NCBI GenBank assembly: GCA_910575275.1
Contig: CAJTEE010000002.1
Span: 1-64,000 of the forward strand
Length of the DNA: 64,000 nt
Direction: 5' to 3'
Origin: Lachnospiraceae bacterium
Lineage (GTDB): Bacteria > Bacillota > Clostridia > Lachnospirales > Lachnospiraceae
The translations under genes were made by a program, and so were the position numbers. This document shows, piece by piece, positions 26,515 through 34,908 of this stretch (position 1 is the stretch's first letter; the number at the start of each line of letters is the position of its first letter). Below the pieces are notes generated by a model, which saw only the letters and a list, made by a program, of their open reading frames with translations, was not told the DNA's origin and ran no database searches.

Positions 26515-26689
26515 TAAGACTATAGTATATAGTAGCAAAACATATCCAATGACGGATGCTGACCGAGAAAAGTTCGAAAGAGATTTTCAAGCAGAGTGTA
26601 TCAAGTATGACAGAGATATGAAGTGCGGTGGAATTGATGAATGTGGCAATTACACTGAACTGCACCACCGTTGGGAGGAACAATCATGA
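26504..26689 (+). CDS. Small hypothetical protein between hsdS and hsdR
   Basis: A 61-residue ORF starting at an ATG inside the last codons of hsdS (11-base overlap) and ending in an ATGA overlap with the next small ORF. It is charged, with YPMTDADREKFERDFQAECIKYDRDMKCGG and a C-terminal LHHRWEEQ. I do not recognise it. Its conserved-looking packing between restriction genes suggests an accessory or regulatory role for the type I complex; this is inference. Confidence 0.55.
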   Translation: MKHNKTIVYSSKTYPMTDADREKFERDFQAECIKYDRDMKCGGIDECGNYTELHHRWEEQS

Positions 26690-26802
26690 GCAATGAACAA
26701 ATTTCCATTGAAGAAATTCAGCGAGATGCTGACCTGATTTGTGCAGAGTTGAGCAAACTTATCAGAGACAACTCTGCTGTCACTAATGAAAAATTGAATT
26801 AG
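26686..26802 (+). CDS. Very small ORF, possibly cut short by an amber codon
   Basis: A 38-residue ORF (MSNEQISIEEIQRDADLICA...) coupled to the previous gene by ATGA, with GGGAGG 8 bases upstream. It ends at TAG (26,800-26,802), but the frame stays open for 17 more codons (LIRLGVNISMTCSELLD) to TGA at 26,854-26,856, just before the hsdR ribosome site. The longer frame fills the gap to hsdR, so the TAG may be a nonsense mutation. Function unknown. Confidence 0.5.
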   Translation: MSNEQISIEEIQRDADLICAELSKLIRDNSAVTNEKLN

Positions 26803-26869
26803 TTAATTCGGCTTGGAGTGAACATTTCTATGACATGTTCCGAGCTGTTAGATTGATAAAGGAGACGCA

Positions 26870-29800
26870 ATGAAGGATAATATTCATTTTGAATGTGTAT
26901 TTGAGAAGTACATCTCAAAGAAATTATCTGAATTGTCAGAACATGATGGTTGGGTAGTCAGTAAGAACGATGAAGGGTTTGACCCTAATACGGCATTGTA
27001 CATGCCAGATTTTGTTGCTTACCTTACTGCTACTGTGCCAGAGAAAGTCCAGACAATGCAGGAGAAAATGAAATCCAACTGGGAGTCCAATTTAAGAATG
27101 GCACTGGTAAAGTCACTGGAGGTAAACGGCACTATCCTTACTCTCCGTGATGGTTTTGCTATGGCTGGATATCAGACAATTACATGTTCTGGACATTTTC
27201 CAGATGACCCAAGACTGCCAAGGCAGAAGGATTTCTATGACAACAACATTCTCAGAGTAATGCATCAGGTACATTACCAGACTGCGGGAAACAAGTCTCT
27301 TGACCTTGTGTTCTTCATCAATGGTATTCCTGTTGCGACTGCTGAAATCAAGACAGAACTGACACAGACAGTGCAGGATGCCATCACAGAGTATCAGACA
27401 GAGCGTAAGCCAATTGAGCCAGGTACAAACAGGAAAAACTATCTACTGATGTATAAGCGCGGTGCTGTGGTTCACTTTGCTATTTCAGAAGATGAGATTT
27501 GGATGTGTACCAATCTTGAACCGGAAAAACCACGCTTCTTGCCATTCAATAAGGGGAATAATGGTCACGCAGGTAATCCACCTATGAAGGCAGATGCTGA
27601 GGAATATCCTACTGGATATTTCTGGAATGAAATCTGTCGAAAGGACAACTGGCTTCGTATCTTCCTCAATTTTGTGTTTGAGGAAGAAGAACAGAAGGAA
27701 GACGCTACTGGTCGTATGCGTACCAAGAAGGTGCAAATTTTCCCAAGATTCCATCAATGGGACTGTGTTACACGATGCATGGATGATGTAAACAGAAATG
27801 GCGTTGGTCAGAAATATCTGATTGAACACTCTGCTGGTAGTGGAAAGACAGAAACCATTACATGGGTAGCACATGAACTTATCCGTATCAAAGATGATGA
27901 TGGAAATAAGATGTTCTCCTCTGTTATTGTTGTTACTGACCGTGTTGGACTTGATACAAATATCAAGAATACAATCAAGCAGTTGAAAAAGACTGTAGGA
28001 TTGATTGAAATGATTGGTGGAGACGGAACTAAGAAGCTTAGTAAAGCAAAGTCCGAGCAGCTTTCTAAGGCTCTTGAAGACCGTTGTGAAATCATTGTTG
28101 TTACATTGCAAACATTCCCTTATGCTCTGGAGAAAATTGCTGAACTGGACTGTTTAAGAGGTGCTAACTTCTCAGTCATCATTGATGAGGCTCATAGTTC
28201 TCAAACTGGTTCATTCTCTGGAAAAATGAAAACAGCTTTAAAGGTTGTATCCAAGAAGAAAAAGGTCGCTTATGATGAAGATACGGCAACAGATGAAGAC
28301 TTGATTGCAGCGTATTTCCAGGAGATGCAGGATAACAAGCAGATGCCAGACAACGTATCATTCTTTGCTTTCACTGCTACGCCAAAGACAGAGACTAAGG
28401 TGATTTTCGGAAGACCTGGGGACAGAACAGACCCTAAGACTGGCGAAGCGTTGCCAGAGTCATTCCATCTGTATCCTATGAGACAGGCTATCGAGGAAGG
28501 CTATATCATAGACGTATTAAAGGGATATATGCCTTATAAGACTGCATACAAGCTCAAGGAAGACGTTGTAAAAGACCGTTTGGTAGATGAACGGGCTGCA
28601 CTCAGAACAATCGCTCATTGGCAGTCTCTGCACCCTACAAACGTTATGAGCAAGGCAGAAATCATTGTAGAACACTTTGTAAAGAACGTTGCATCCATGT
28701 TGGATGGACAGGCAAAAGCAATGATTGTAACATCTTCAAGAGCCTCTGTTGTGCGCTATAAGTACGCTATTGATGCCTACCTTCATACTCATCCAGAGTA
28801 CGACAGGGATAAGTTAGAAGCCCATTTACAGTTCAAAGTGCCAGGAGAACCATTGGTTGCCTTCTCTGGTAAGGTTAACGGCGAAAAGGCTATTATGACA
28901 GAGGATGAGGATATTGTAAGTGAGTTTGATTATCTCAATGAAAATCCTTTCGCTGCTATCCGTAGAGACTATGACTATACCGAAGATAATATGAATCAGC
29001 TTGGGTATCAGACAATCGAAAATGCGTTTGATACTACACAGTACCGCGTGTTGATTGTTGCTAATAAGTTCCAGACCGGATTCAATCAGCCAAAGCTTTG
29101 TGCAATGTACATTGATAAGAAAATCAGCAATGATATTGATATTGTTCAGACGTATTCCAGACTTAATCGTACTCATGCTGGCAAAGATAGAGTGTTCATT
29201 CTTGATTTCGTAAATGACCCAGAGACCATTGTTCGGGCATTCAAGAAATATGATGACGGAGCGGAGATGCAGAGCGCTCAAAACCTCAACATCATCTATG
29301 ATATCAAAAATGCACTTGATGCTGCGGATATCTATACATATAACGAGTTCCAGAATTATAAAAATGTGCGGTATAAATCCGTTATGGAAGCCACTGACTC
29401 AAAAGATGCCTACAGGAGCAAAATGTATAAGACGGTTGCTGACCCAGCAACACGCTGGAATGATGCCGTAAAGGGCACACAGACCGCCTATGCCAACTGG
29501 AAGAACGTATTGGATGTTGCTGTCCTTCAAGGTGACAAAGAGACTGAGAAGCAGGCAAAACAGCGTTTAGATGAGACTGGAAAGACGCTTGATACACTTA
29601 TGAATTTTCGAAAAAATCTGAGAAAGTATTGCACTGCTTATAATTATATTGCTCAGATTGTGGACCTCGGAGACCCAGATCTTGAGGTATTCTATGGCTT
29701 TGCAAAACTGCTTGGACATAAAATTCAGGGTACTCCTCTTGATGAGATTGATGTAAGTAATCTTGTTCTTTCTGATTATCGTGTAAACATGGCAAAGAGT

Positions 29801-30238
29801 GTTAGTCCTGGAAGTGTTGACGGTGCTGACTTAAAGCCTATGAGAGCTGGTGGTAATGGAAAGAGTTCTAAAAAGGAGTCTTTAAAGGTTATCATTGCTA
29901 AAATCAATGAAGTATTTGGTAGTGATGTGTCTCCTGTAACTGGAGCCAGAGCCATCAATGCTATTGCTGACTACGTTGCTGCTGATGATGTGAGCAGAAT
30001 TCAGATTAGAAACAGCACCAACTCCAAGGAAGCAATCATTGATGATGGACGTATGGAAAACATTATCAAGTTGGCTGCTGTCTCACTTAAGAATAATGAC
30101 TTTGCAAAATTAGCAGACAAGATTCTGGTAGACCCGCAGGCATGGAAACCTCTTGCAGATGTAATCTTTGATTTGATTGATAAAAACAAGCGTCTTGACC
30201 TGCCAGAACTGATTTCTACTTTAAAGGAAAACAACTAA
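26870..30238 (+). CDS. hsdR: Type I restriction endonuclease/translocase subunit
   Basis: A 1,122-residue HsdR. The N-terminal PD-(D/E)xK nuclease core includes LVFFINGIPVATAEIKTE (residues about 145-162). The SF2 motor has Walker A AGSGKT near residue 321, DEAH near 438 and a motif VI region QTYSRLNRTHAGK near 765. The C-terminal part (about 850-1,122) would contact the methylase core. It translocates DNA and cuts unmodified DNA away from the target. The ATG at 26,870 has AAAGGAG at 26,858-26,864. Full length, no break seen. Confidence 0.95.
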   Translation: MKDNIHFECVFEKYISKKLSELSEHDGWVVSKNDEGFDPNTALYMPDFVAYLTATVPEKVQTMQEKMKSNWESNLRMALVKSLEVNGTILTLRDGFAMAGYQTITCSGHFPDDPRLPRQKDFYDNNILRVMHQVHYQTAGNKSLDLVFFINGIPVATAEIKTELTQTVQDAITEYQTERKPIEPGTNRKNYLLMYKRGAVVHFAISEDEIWMCTNLEPEKPRFLPFNKGNNGHAGNPPMKADAEEYPTGYFWNEICRKDNWLRIFLNFVFEEEEQKEDATGRMRTKKVQIFPRFHQWDCVTRCMDDVNRNGVGQKYLIEHSAGSGKTETITWVAHELIRIKDDDGNKMFSSVIVVTDRVGLDTNIKNTIKQLKKTVGLIEMIGGDGTKKLSKAKSEQLSKALEDRCEIIVVTLQTFPYALEKIAELDCLRGANFSVIIDEAHSSQTGSFSGKMKTALKVVSKKKKVAYDEDTATDEDLIAAYFQEMQDNKQMPDNVSFFAFTATPKTETKVIFGRPGDRTDPKTGEALPESFHLYPMRQAIEEGYIIDVLKGYMPYKTAYKLKEDVVKDRLVDERAALRTIAHWQSLHPTNVMSKAEIIVEHFVKNVASMLDGQAKAMIVTSSRASVVRYKYAIDAYLHTHPEYDRDKLEAHLQFKVPGEPLVAFSGKVNGEKAIMTEDEDIVSEFDYLNENPFAAIRRDYDYTEDNMNQLGYQTIENAFDTTQYRVLIVANKFQTGFNQPKLCAMYIDKKISNDIDIVQTYSRLNRTHAGKDRVFILDFVNDPETIVRAFKKYDDGAEMQSAQNLNIIYDIKNALDAADIYTYNEFQNYKNVRYKSVMEATDSKDAYRSKMYKTVADPATRWNDAVKGTQTAYANWKNVLDVAVLQGDKETEKQAKQRLDETGKTLDTLMNFRKNLRKYCTAYNYIAQIVDLGDPDLEVFYGFAKLLGHKIQGTPLDEIDVSNLVLSDYRVNMAKSVSPGSVDGADLKPMRAGGNGKSSKKESLKVIIAKINEVFGSDVSPVTGARAINAIADYVAADDVSRIQIRNSTNSKEAIIDDGRMENIIKLAAVSLKNNDFAKLADKILVDPQAWKPLADVIFDLIDKNKRLDLPELISTLKENN

Positions 30239-30280
30239 TTTATGCAGGTGATTGGTAAATTAACTAATGAAAGGACAACA

Positions 30281-31636
30281 ATGAACAATCCTATAAAAAG
30301 CTTATTTGATCTAAGTGACTGTGTATTAAGCCATTCGGAAGTTGTTCAGAGCGATACACAACGACCTTATCATCTTCATGTTTTTGACTATGCGGGTGAA
30401 ATCATAAATGTTTGTCCAGAATGCGGAAGTAAAATGTATAGCCACGGAAAACGTTCTGCCACAGTAACGGATGTACCTGCTGATATGCCTGTTAAATGGA
30501 AAATCAACATCCCACGACGTAGGTGTTCTGCTTGTAAAGCGTTGTGGCTGCCTACAATCGAAGGCATTGATGAAATGCGTTCATTATCTAGCCGTGCTGC
30601 TATAAACCTCACACAGCGCTCTATAAGAGATGCATTTGAAAACGTAGGTGAAGACTACATGCTGTCTGGAAATACAGTGAAGAACATCTTCGTTGACTTT
30701 CTTAAAGCATATGAACAGCGATTGAGGTTTAAAGTTCCTGCATTTCTTGGAATCGACGAAATTAAGGTTAAGAAACTTGGAGAACTCACTGTCATTACCG
30801 ATTTGGAACACAGAACCTTATTTGACATTCTTCAAGGACGTAATCAAAAGTCTCTAACAGAGTATTTTATGAACTTACAGGGACGTGAAAACGTTATTTG
30901 GGTTTGCTCTGATATGTATCGACCTTTTGAAGGAACTATTGGAGAAGCATTACCAAATGCAAGATGGGCGATTGACCACTTCCACGTTGTGATGAAAGCC
31001 AACGAAGCAGTAGATGATGTCAGACGTTCTTTACAGGATGAGATGACTAAAAAGGACCGCATAAAAACCAAGCGTGGTTTGGCATATACTCTCAAGACCA
31101 GGCTGAAAGATTTAAGCGCAGAAGAAGCATCAAAGCTGCGAGAAGCACGTAATAACCCCAAAACGGCACCACTAATAATCGCTTACGACTTAAAGGAAGA
31201 CTTCTTCAACATTTATGATAACAACCCAACATCTATTGATAATGCAAAGAAAGACTTTGAAGATTGGGAAAAATCAATTTCAAAGGATGACTTATACGAA
31301 AAGTTTCGTACTTTAGCAAAAACAGTACATAACTTTGAAGAACAGATTTTCAATTTCTGGAACTGTCCGATTGCAATCTCTAATGGATTTACAGAGTGTT
31401 CTAACCGCATTATCCGTGAGAACAACTTAAGAGGTCGTGGCTACTCCTTTGAAGTATTAAGAGGGCGTACTTTATATCGTAAAACAAACTTTGAACGAAT
31501 TCTGTCGAATGGACTGGTGGAGTTTGGTCCACCTATCCCATCTGATGAAGCGGTATTCCTCTTTGAGGGGCCAGAAGATGATGCATTAGATTACGAATGC
31601 GACTTTGACCCAGACACAGGAGAAATCTTTAACTAA
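30281..31636 (+). CDS. ISL3-family transposase
   Basis: A 451-residue transposase with an N-terminal zinc finger (CPECGSKMYSHG...RRRCSACKALW) and an HTH-like segment. The DDE-type catalytic region has FLGIDEIKVKK and WVCSDMYRPFEG supplying the two aspartates, and GFTECSNRIIRENNLRGRGYSF supplying the glutamate near the C terminus. It lies just inside the right terminal repeat, on the same strand as the restriction genes and 42 bases after hsdR. The ATG at 30,281 is preceded by GAAAGGA; the frame is open from 30,242. It probably mobilises the whole 8.8-kb unit. Confidence 0.93.
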   Translation: MNNPIKSLFDLSDCVLSHSEVVQSDTQRPYHLHVFDYAGEIINVCPECGSKMYSHGKRSATVTDVPADMPVKWKINIPRRRCSACKALWLPTIEGIDEMRSLSSRAAINLTQRSIRDAFENVGEDYMLSGNTVKNIFVDFLKAYEQRLRFKVPAFLGIDEIKVKKLGELTVITDLEHRTLFDILQGRNQKSLTEYFMNLQGRENVIWVCSDMYRPFEGTIGEALPNARWAIDHFHVVMKANEAVDDVRRSLQDEMTKKDRIKTKRGLAYTLKTRLKDLSAEEASKLREARNNPKTAPLIIAYDLKEDFFNIYDNNPTSIDNAKKDFEDWEKSISKDDLYEKFRTLAKTVHNFEEQIFNFWNCPIAISNGFTECSNRIIRENNLRGRGYSFEVLRGRTLYRKTNFERILSNGLVEFGPPIPSDEAVFLFEGPEDDALDYECDFDPDTGEIFN

Positions 31637-31647
31637 TTCACTTAAAA

Positions 31648-31683
31648 AGGGAGCTGTATCCATCAAGATACACTCCCTATTTT
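31648..31683 (+). terminator. Terminator after the ISL3 transposase
   Basis: AGGGAG and TGTATC (31,648-31,660) pair with GATACA and CTCCCT (31,667-31,678), followed by ATTTT. It closes the transposon's transcription unit. Confidence 0.75.
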
Positions 31684-31708
31684 CAACCACTAATTGCGAT
31701 AAGTACCC
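31680..31708 (+). repeat. Inner degenerate copy of the right terminal repeat
   Basis: TTTTCAACCAC...GCGATAAGTACCC resembles the outer end TTTTCAACCAAA...CGATTACCC in order and orientation, 44 bases further in. It may be a second transposase-binding site or an older end. Confidence 0.5.
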
Positions 31709-31723
31709 TAGACAGTCTCAATC

Positions 31724-31749
31724 TTTTCAACCAAAAATTTCGATTACCC
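31724..31749 (-). repeat. Right terminal inverted repeat of the ISL3 transposon
   Basis: It reads TTTTCAACC...CGATTACCC on the plus strand, the inverted partner of the left end (22 of 26 matches), and is followed directly by the duplicated octamer CAAATATT (31,750-31,757). Confidence 0.92.
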
Positions 31750-31768
31750 CAAATATTAGTTAATTATT

Positions 31769-32293
31769 TTATAGTAGAGCTATAATTTTACCTATTATTT
31801 CATCCAAGTTTTTACCTTCTGTGTTAATTCTTATCGCATTCGGATATTCTGTTTCAAGATACTGTATTTGCCAAGGTACGTTAAGTTTTTGCTGGTTTCG
31901 TAGGCTTTCATCACGAATTGGATCATTTTCTATGCGGTGTATGATAGTTTCTTTTTCTGCTTCAAGTATAATGTGAAGCATGAAAATTTTTTTCTTTTCA
32001 AAATACTCCAGAAGTTCTTTTTCACATAGTTTATCTACAAGTGACATTGATACGATAGGCATTTTCCCGCAATCGAGTATCTTTTCTAATGTATTCCTAA
32101 GTATGCCGAGGAAATATTTATTACGATATGGATTAAATTCTGAAAAAGCTTTAAAAAAGTCATTTTTAATGAAAGCATTCCAATATAAGTCAGATTCCAC
32201 ATAATCGGCATTCCTATCCACTAAACATTCTGCTAATTCTGCCGCTACATGGGATTTCCCCACTCCGTTAGCACCATCTATCCAAATAATCAT
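31769..32293 (-). CDS. P-loop kinase-like NTPase (AAA/TmrB-like)
   Basis: A 174-residue protein with an N-terminal Walker A (MIIWIDGANGVGKSHVAAELA) and a short nucleotide-kinase-like fold (IVSMSLVD strand, HIILEAEKETIIHRIENDP helix). TmrB-like and small-molecule kinase proteins share this pattern; the substrate is unknown. A GTG three codons earlier (32,302) is an alternative start; the ATG at 32,293 has AAGGTG at better distance. Its 3' end lies 12 bases from the transposon's target duplication, so the transposon inserted just behind it. Confidence 0.7.
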   Translation of the reverse strand: MIIWIDGANGVGKSHVAAELAECLVDRNADYVESDLYWNAFIKNDFFKAFSEFNPYRNKYFLGILRNTLEKILDCGKMPIVSMSLVDKLCEKELLEYFEKKKIFMLHIILEAEKETIIHRIENDPIRDESLRNQQKLNVPWQIQYLETEYPNAIRINTEGKNLDEIIGKIIALL

Positions 32294-32339
32294 ATTTTTC
32301 ACCTTGCCTTTTTGAGTTTTAAATGTAAAAACCAGTATT

Positions 32340-32785
32340 TTACCAATCTAAATTTTGAATTTCTTTTATTAGTCTATCAGGTGTGCACCGCAGTTTCCAC
32401 AAAGTGTAATTATGTCTTATTTTTATTGCTGTCCTATTGGAAAGCATAAATTGATGAATTTCATTATCTGAAAGTCCTTGTGATTTCAAGTATCGTTTCA
32501 ACTCATCAATCGTTAGCGATTTTTTTAAATATAATATGCTTTTCGGCTTCATTCTGGTTGATATCCCGATATTTATTTAGAAGGCGAATGATTTCGTCAT
32601 CATTAACATTAGTATCAAGCAGTGACATTATTGTATTTTTGATACTTATTTCTATTGCATCTGAAAATGCTTTCTTGCTTATTCGGTTTATACTTTCTCC
32701 CAATATATCTAAATGCAATTTCACCAACGAATTTTCCGCCTCTTTTTAAGTAATCTTTTACATCGTCATCAGAAATATTTGGCAT
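32340..32785 (-). pseudogene. Hypothetical gene broken by two poly-A frameshifts
   Basis: Three overlapping frames join into one plausible ~148-residue protein if one base is removed from each of two A runs (minus strand): the five-A run at 32,743-32,747 and the seven-A run at 32,520-32,526. The joined product would start MPNISDDDVKDYLKEAEN, continue with SINRISKKAFSDAIEISIKNT and end KLRCTPDRLIKEIQNLDW. As it stands, only 50-73-residue pieces are made. No family recognised. Sequencing error, phase variation or decay are all possible. Confidence 0.55.
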
Positions 32786-32950
32786 ATTTTAATCCTTCAA
32801 TAACACTAATTGTCGGTTTGATTATACCATATGTACCTATTTGATTCAATTATTTCTACAAGATTGTCAGGCCATAGATTAGCAGTAACTTTTTAAAGAA
32901 TATTTTCCATAGGCTAGCGGCCTATCAAAAGTGTTCCAGGGGAACGCGCA

Positions 32951-33052
32951 GCCAGCTCCGGCACGGAGCTGTTCGGGGGATTGGGGGCCTCCCTCAACGA
33001 GCGGTTTTGCGGAGCAAAACGGCAGAGTGTGTACCACTCTGCCTTGCTTGCC
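32951..33052 (+). other. oriT-like structured region of the conjugative element (module i)
   Basis: In order: the palindrome CAGCTCCGGCACGGAGCTG (32,951-32,969); GGGGGATTGGGGGCCTCCC with CAACGAGC; a hairpin GTTTTGC-GGA-GCAAAAC; an inverted repeat GGCAGAGTG-TGTAC-CACTCTGCC; and the core TTGCTTGCC (33,044-33,052). Three other places in the window show the same order of parts, and two of them are close to mobC or recombinase genes. This supports a transfer origin for the relaxase at 21,371. The nick site is not proven. Confidence 0.5.
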
Positions 33053-33154
33053 AATTTTATCACGGATTCGGGCCCAGGACTATCCCGAAGCCGTGATAAA
33101 ATTGCCTCGCCCTTTTCTAAAAGGCTTATATTATAAGCCTTTTAGAAAAGGGCG
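33052..33154. repeat. Two large back-to-back inverted repeats
   Basis: CAATTTTATCACGG (33,052-33,065) faces CCGTGATAAAATTG (33,091-33,104) around an inner CGGG/CCCG stem. Then a perfect 23-bp inverted repeat with a one-base centre spans 33,108-33,154 (CGCCCTTTTCTAAAAGG... and its exact complement). Either could act as a bidirectional terminator or a single-strand initiation structure next to the oriT-like module. Confidence 0.7.
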
Positions 33155-33269
33155 GGATGACTTTTAACAGCGGTAACACACGATAAAAAAGCAGATTTTC
33201 AAAATTGAATCTTTTTTAGAAAGACAGATGATGTACATTGTGTCTATATGGTATGCAATACAAAAAAAT

Positions 33270-33494
33270 CTATTTTGATGTGGTTTTTATCTCATCATCA
33301 GGGACATATTCCATTATATCCTGTATTTGACAGTCAAGAATACGGCATAAGTTATTAAGGATTATCGTTTTGACAATCATATTTTTGCGTAGCCTATGTA
33401 ATTGAGCCTTATCTATACCATAGTCTTTAATCAGCTTATATTGGCTGATTCCCTTTTCCTTCATTGTACGCCATAACCGATTATATAAAATCAT
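33270..33494 (-). CDS. Small XRE-family HTH regulator
   Basis: A 74-residue protein that is nearly all helix-turn-helix (RTMKEKGISQYKLIKDYGIDKAQLHRLRKN, then LNNLCRILDCQIQDIMEYVPDDE), like YozG-type Cro/CI regulators. The ATG at 33,494 has GAGGAGG eight bases upstream; the frame is open to 33,677. It is divergent from the gene at 33,600, about 105 bases apart, so it may control that gene and itself. Confidence 0.85.
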   Translation of the reverse strand: MILYNRLWRTMKEKGISQYKLIKDYGIDKAQLHRLRKNMIVKTIILNNLCRILDCQIQDIMEYVPDDEIKTTSK

Positions 33495-33599
33495 TCTGTC
33501 AACCTCCTCACACTTGTATTTTAAGTGGGAAGCTCTTATAATAATATGGTGCGTATAAGAACCATATATACAAAAAATAACTAAGGAGGAGCAGAAATA

Positions 33600-34010
33600 A
33601 TGAACACAAGAGGTAGGGAGTTTAAGAGAACGGTTTATGATGTAATGACGGGAGTACTGTGTAAAAAAGCTGAGCATGTAGAAGACGAACCCCAGACATT
33701 GACATCGGCGGAGAGAGAGGAAGCAGAGATAATCGAGAGTTTACAAAAAAATATTGTAAACGAATATGATGAAAACAGTCTTTGTGAGAAAAAGTATGAA
33801 GAAATTTTTAAAGCGAACCAGAAACTATGTGAACGTCTGGGCGTTGTAGAGGAAGATGATGACGTAGAATGTATAATTAATAATTTCTTTGATATAACGA
33901 AACATCTTTGCTTAAAAATGTATGATTACGGAGCTCTGTTTGGAATGTACGAGGATACATCTGCTCTCATGAATGAATCATTGATAAGAAAATCAAAAAA
34001 TTACACATGA
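33600..34010 (+). CDS. Hypothetical acidic protein
   Basis: A 136-residue acidic, helical protein (NTRGREFKRTVYDVMTGVL..., LCERLGVVEEDDDVECIINNFFDITKHL, C-terminal YDYGALFGMYEDTSALMNE). It has AAGGAGGA at 33,582-33,589 and lies divergent from the XRE regulator. I recognise no family. It heads a run of small acidic cargo genes with a similar FRLG/LFGM-type C-terminal segment. Confidence 0.65.
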   Translation: MNTRGREFKRTVYDVMTGVLCKKAEHVEDEPQTLTSAEREEAEIIESLQKNIVNEYDENSLCEKKYEEIFKANQKLCERLGVVEEDDDVECIINNFFDITKHLCLKMYDYGALFGMYEDTSALMNESLIRKSKNYT

Positions 34011-34116
34011 AAATATAAATGAAAAAATAGACGATACTGTAAATGCTGTTGCATGAATATCATCGGATACTTATATTTTCTATGACAAATAAAAAGAAAA
34101 GGGTAGGGTATATAGA

Positions 34117-34419
34117 ATGGGAAAAATATTGGAGGCGTTGGCAAGAGATGATCTATGTGTTATCCCCAGTGATGAAAAACCGAGTCCGGCATATAAGAAA
34201 GCTTGTGAATGTAGCAGTTACTATATTGAACAGCTTAACAAAAGGCTGTCATCTGAAGATAAAGAAATATTCGATAAAGTAGTAAACGCTTTAATAAATG
34301 AAAACGATATTAGTACGGATGAGTCTTTTATTCGAGGGTTTCGCCTTGGAGTGAGGCTTATAATGGAGGTTATGGAAGGGGAGAAAATTTCTATCTTGGG
34401 GGTAAAGGATGCGAAGTGA
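34117..34419 (+). CDS. Hypothetical small protein, copy 1 of a duplicated gene pair
   Basis: A 100-residue protein (MGKILEALARDDLCVIP..., C-terminal ESFIRGFRLGVRLIMEVMEGE). Its twin lies at 35,967-36,269 and has the same length, the same MGKILxALAxDxLCxIP start and the same SxFIRGFxLGxRxxMEVME end. It overlaps the next gene by ATGA. The GFRLG motif resembles the DUF6809-like family downstream. Function unknown. Confidence 0.65.
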   Translation: MGKILEALARDDLCVIPSDEKPSPAYKKACECSSYYIEQLNKRLSSEDKEIFDKVVNALINENDISTDESFIRGFRLGVRLIMEVMEGEKISILGVKDAK

Positions 34420-34706
34420 ATGTTTTAAAGAAGCTTTACTATGGACAAATTGTACCTTGGGAGCAGATTATACCTTCTGATAAGAATTATCAGGAGACAA
34501 AGCAGAAACTGGATGAATTATTAATGGAGCTGGAGAAAGAGGCTAAGCCTGAAATCTGGGAAAAGCTTGAACGATTTCGTGATCTTTCATGGGAGCTGGA
34601 GAACATGGAAGTGATAGAGACATTCTGTGCAGGCTTCAGATTGGGGGCACAGATCACGCAGGAGGCGTTTACGAAGGAACCGGAGAATGAACAAAGCAAG
34701 GAGTAG
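34416..34706 (+). CDS. DUF6809-like small protein
   Basis: A 96-residue helical protein (LKKLYYGQIVPWEQIIPSDK ... FCAGFRLGAQITQEAF). The LYYGxIxPxEQI start and GFRLGA end are the pattern I associate with DUF6809 proteins of gut Clostridia. It is translationally coupled to the gene at 34,117. A decayed copy lies at 36,266-36,508. Function unknown. Confidence 0.65.
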   Translation: MNVLKKLYYGQIVPWEQIIPSDKNYQETKQKLDELLMELEKEAKPEIWEKLERFRDLSWELENMEVIETFCAGFRLGAQITQEAFTKEPENEQSKE

Positions 34707-34865
34707 CCAGGGAAGCTCCAATAATGCCATTTCCAGTCCCAGATCAAGAAATCGCTTGAACTTTTCAACAACCTGTGTTATTCTTTAGATAAAGCAGGAC
34801 GCCTGTTTGGACAGGCGCCCTACAGGAGCTACCGATAGACGGTTAGCCTGAAATTTAAAAGAGCA

Positions 34866-34908
34866 AAATAGTCGCTTAAGTTTGCAGACTAGGGGCGGCT
34901 ATTTTTGC
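34866..34908. terminator. Bidirectional terminator-like hairpin
   Basis: AAAATAGTCGC (from 34,866) pairs with GCGGCTATTTTT (34,895-34,906), with T or A runs on both sides. It lies at the 3' end of the minus-strand toxin gene and would also stop plus-strand reads from 34,416. Confidence 0.6.

Larger units (their letters stand above)
22972..31749 (+). mobile_element. ISL3-family transposon carrying a type I restriction-modification system
   Basis: An 8,778-bp unit bounded by 26-bp terminal inverted repeats (left GGGTAT...GGTTGAAAA at 22,972-22,997; right the complement of GGGTAA...GGTTGAAAA at 31,724-31,749; 22 of 26 positions match). The flanks are identical octamers CAAATATT at 22,964-22,971 and 31,750-31,757, an 8-bp target duplication as expected for ISL3. 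Inside, in order, are hsdM, hsdS, two small ORFs, hsdR and an ISL3-type DDE transposase, all plus strand. The DNA is visibly AT-richer than the conjugative genes before it. Confidence 0.93.
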
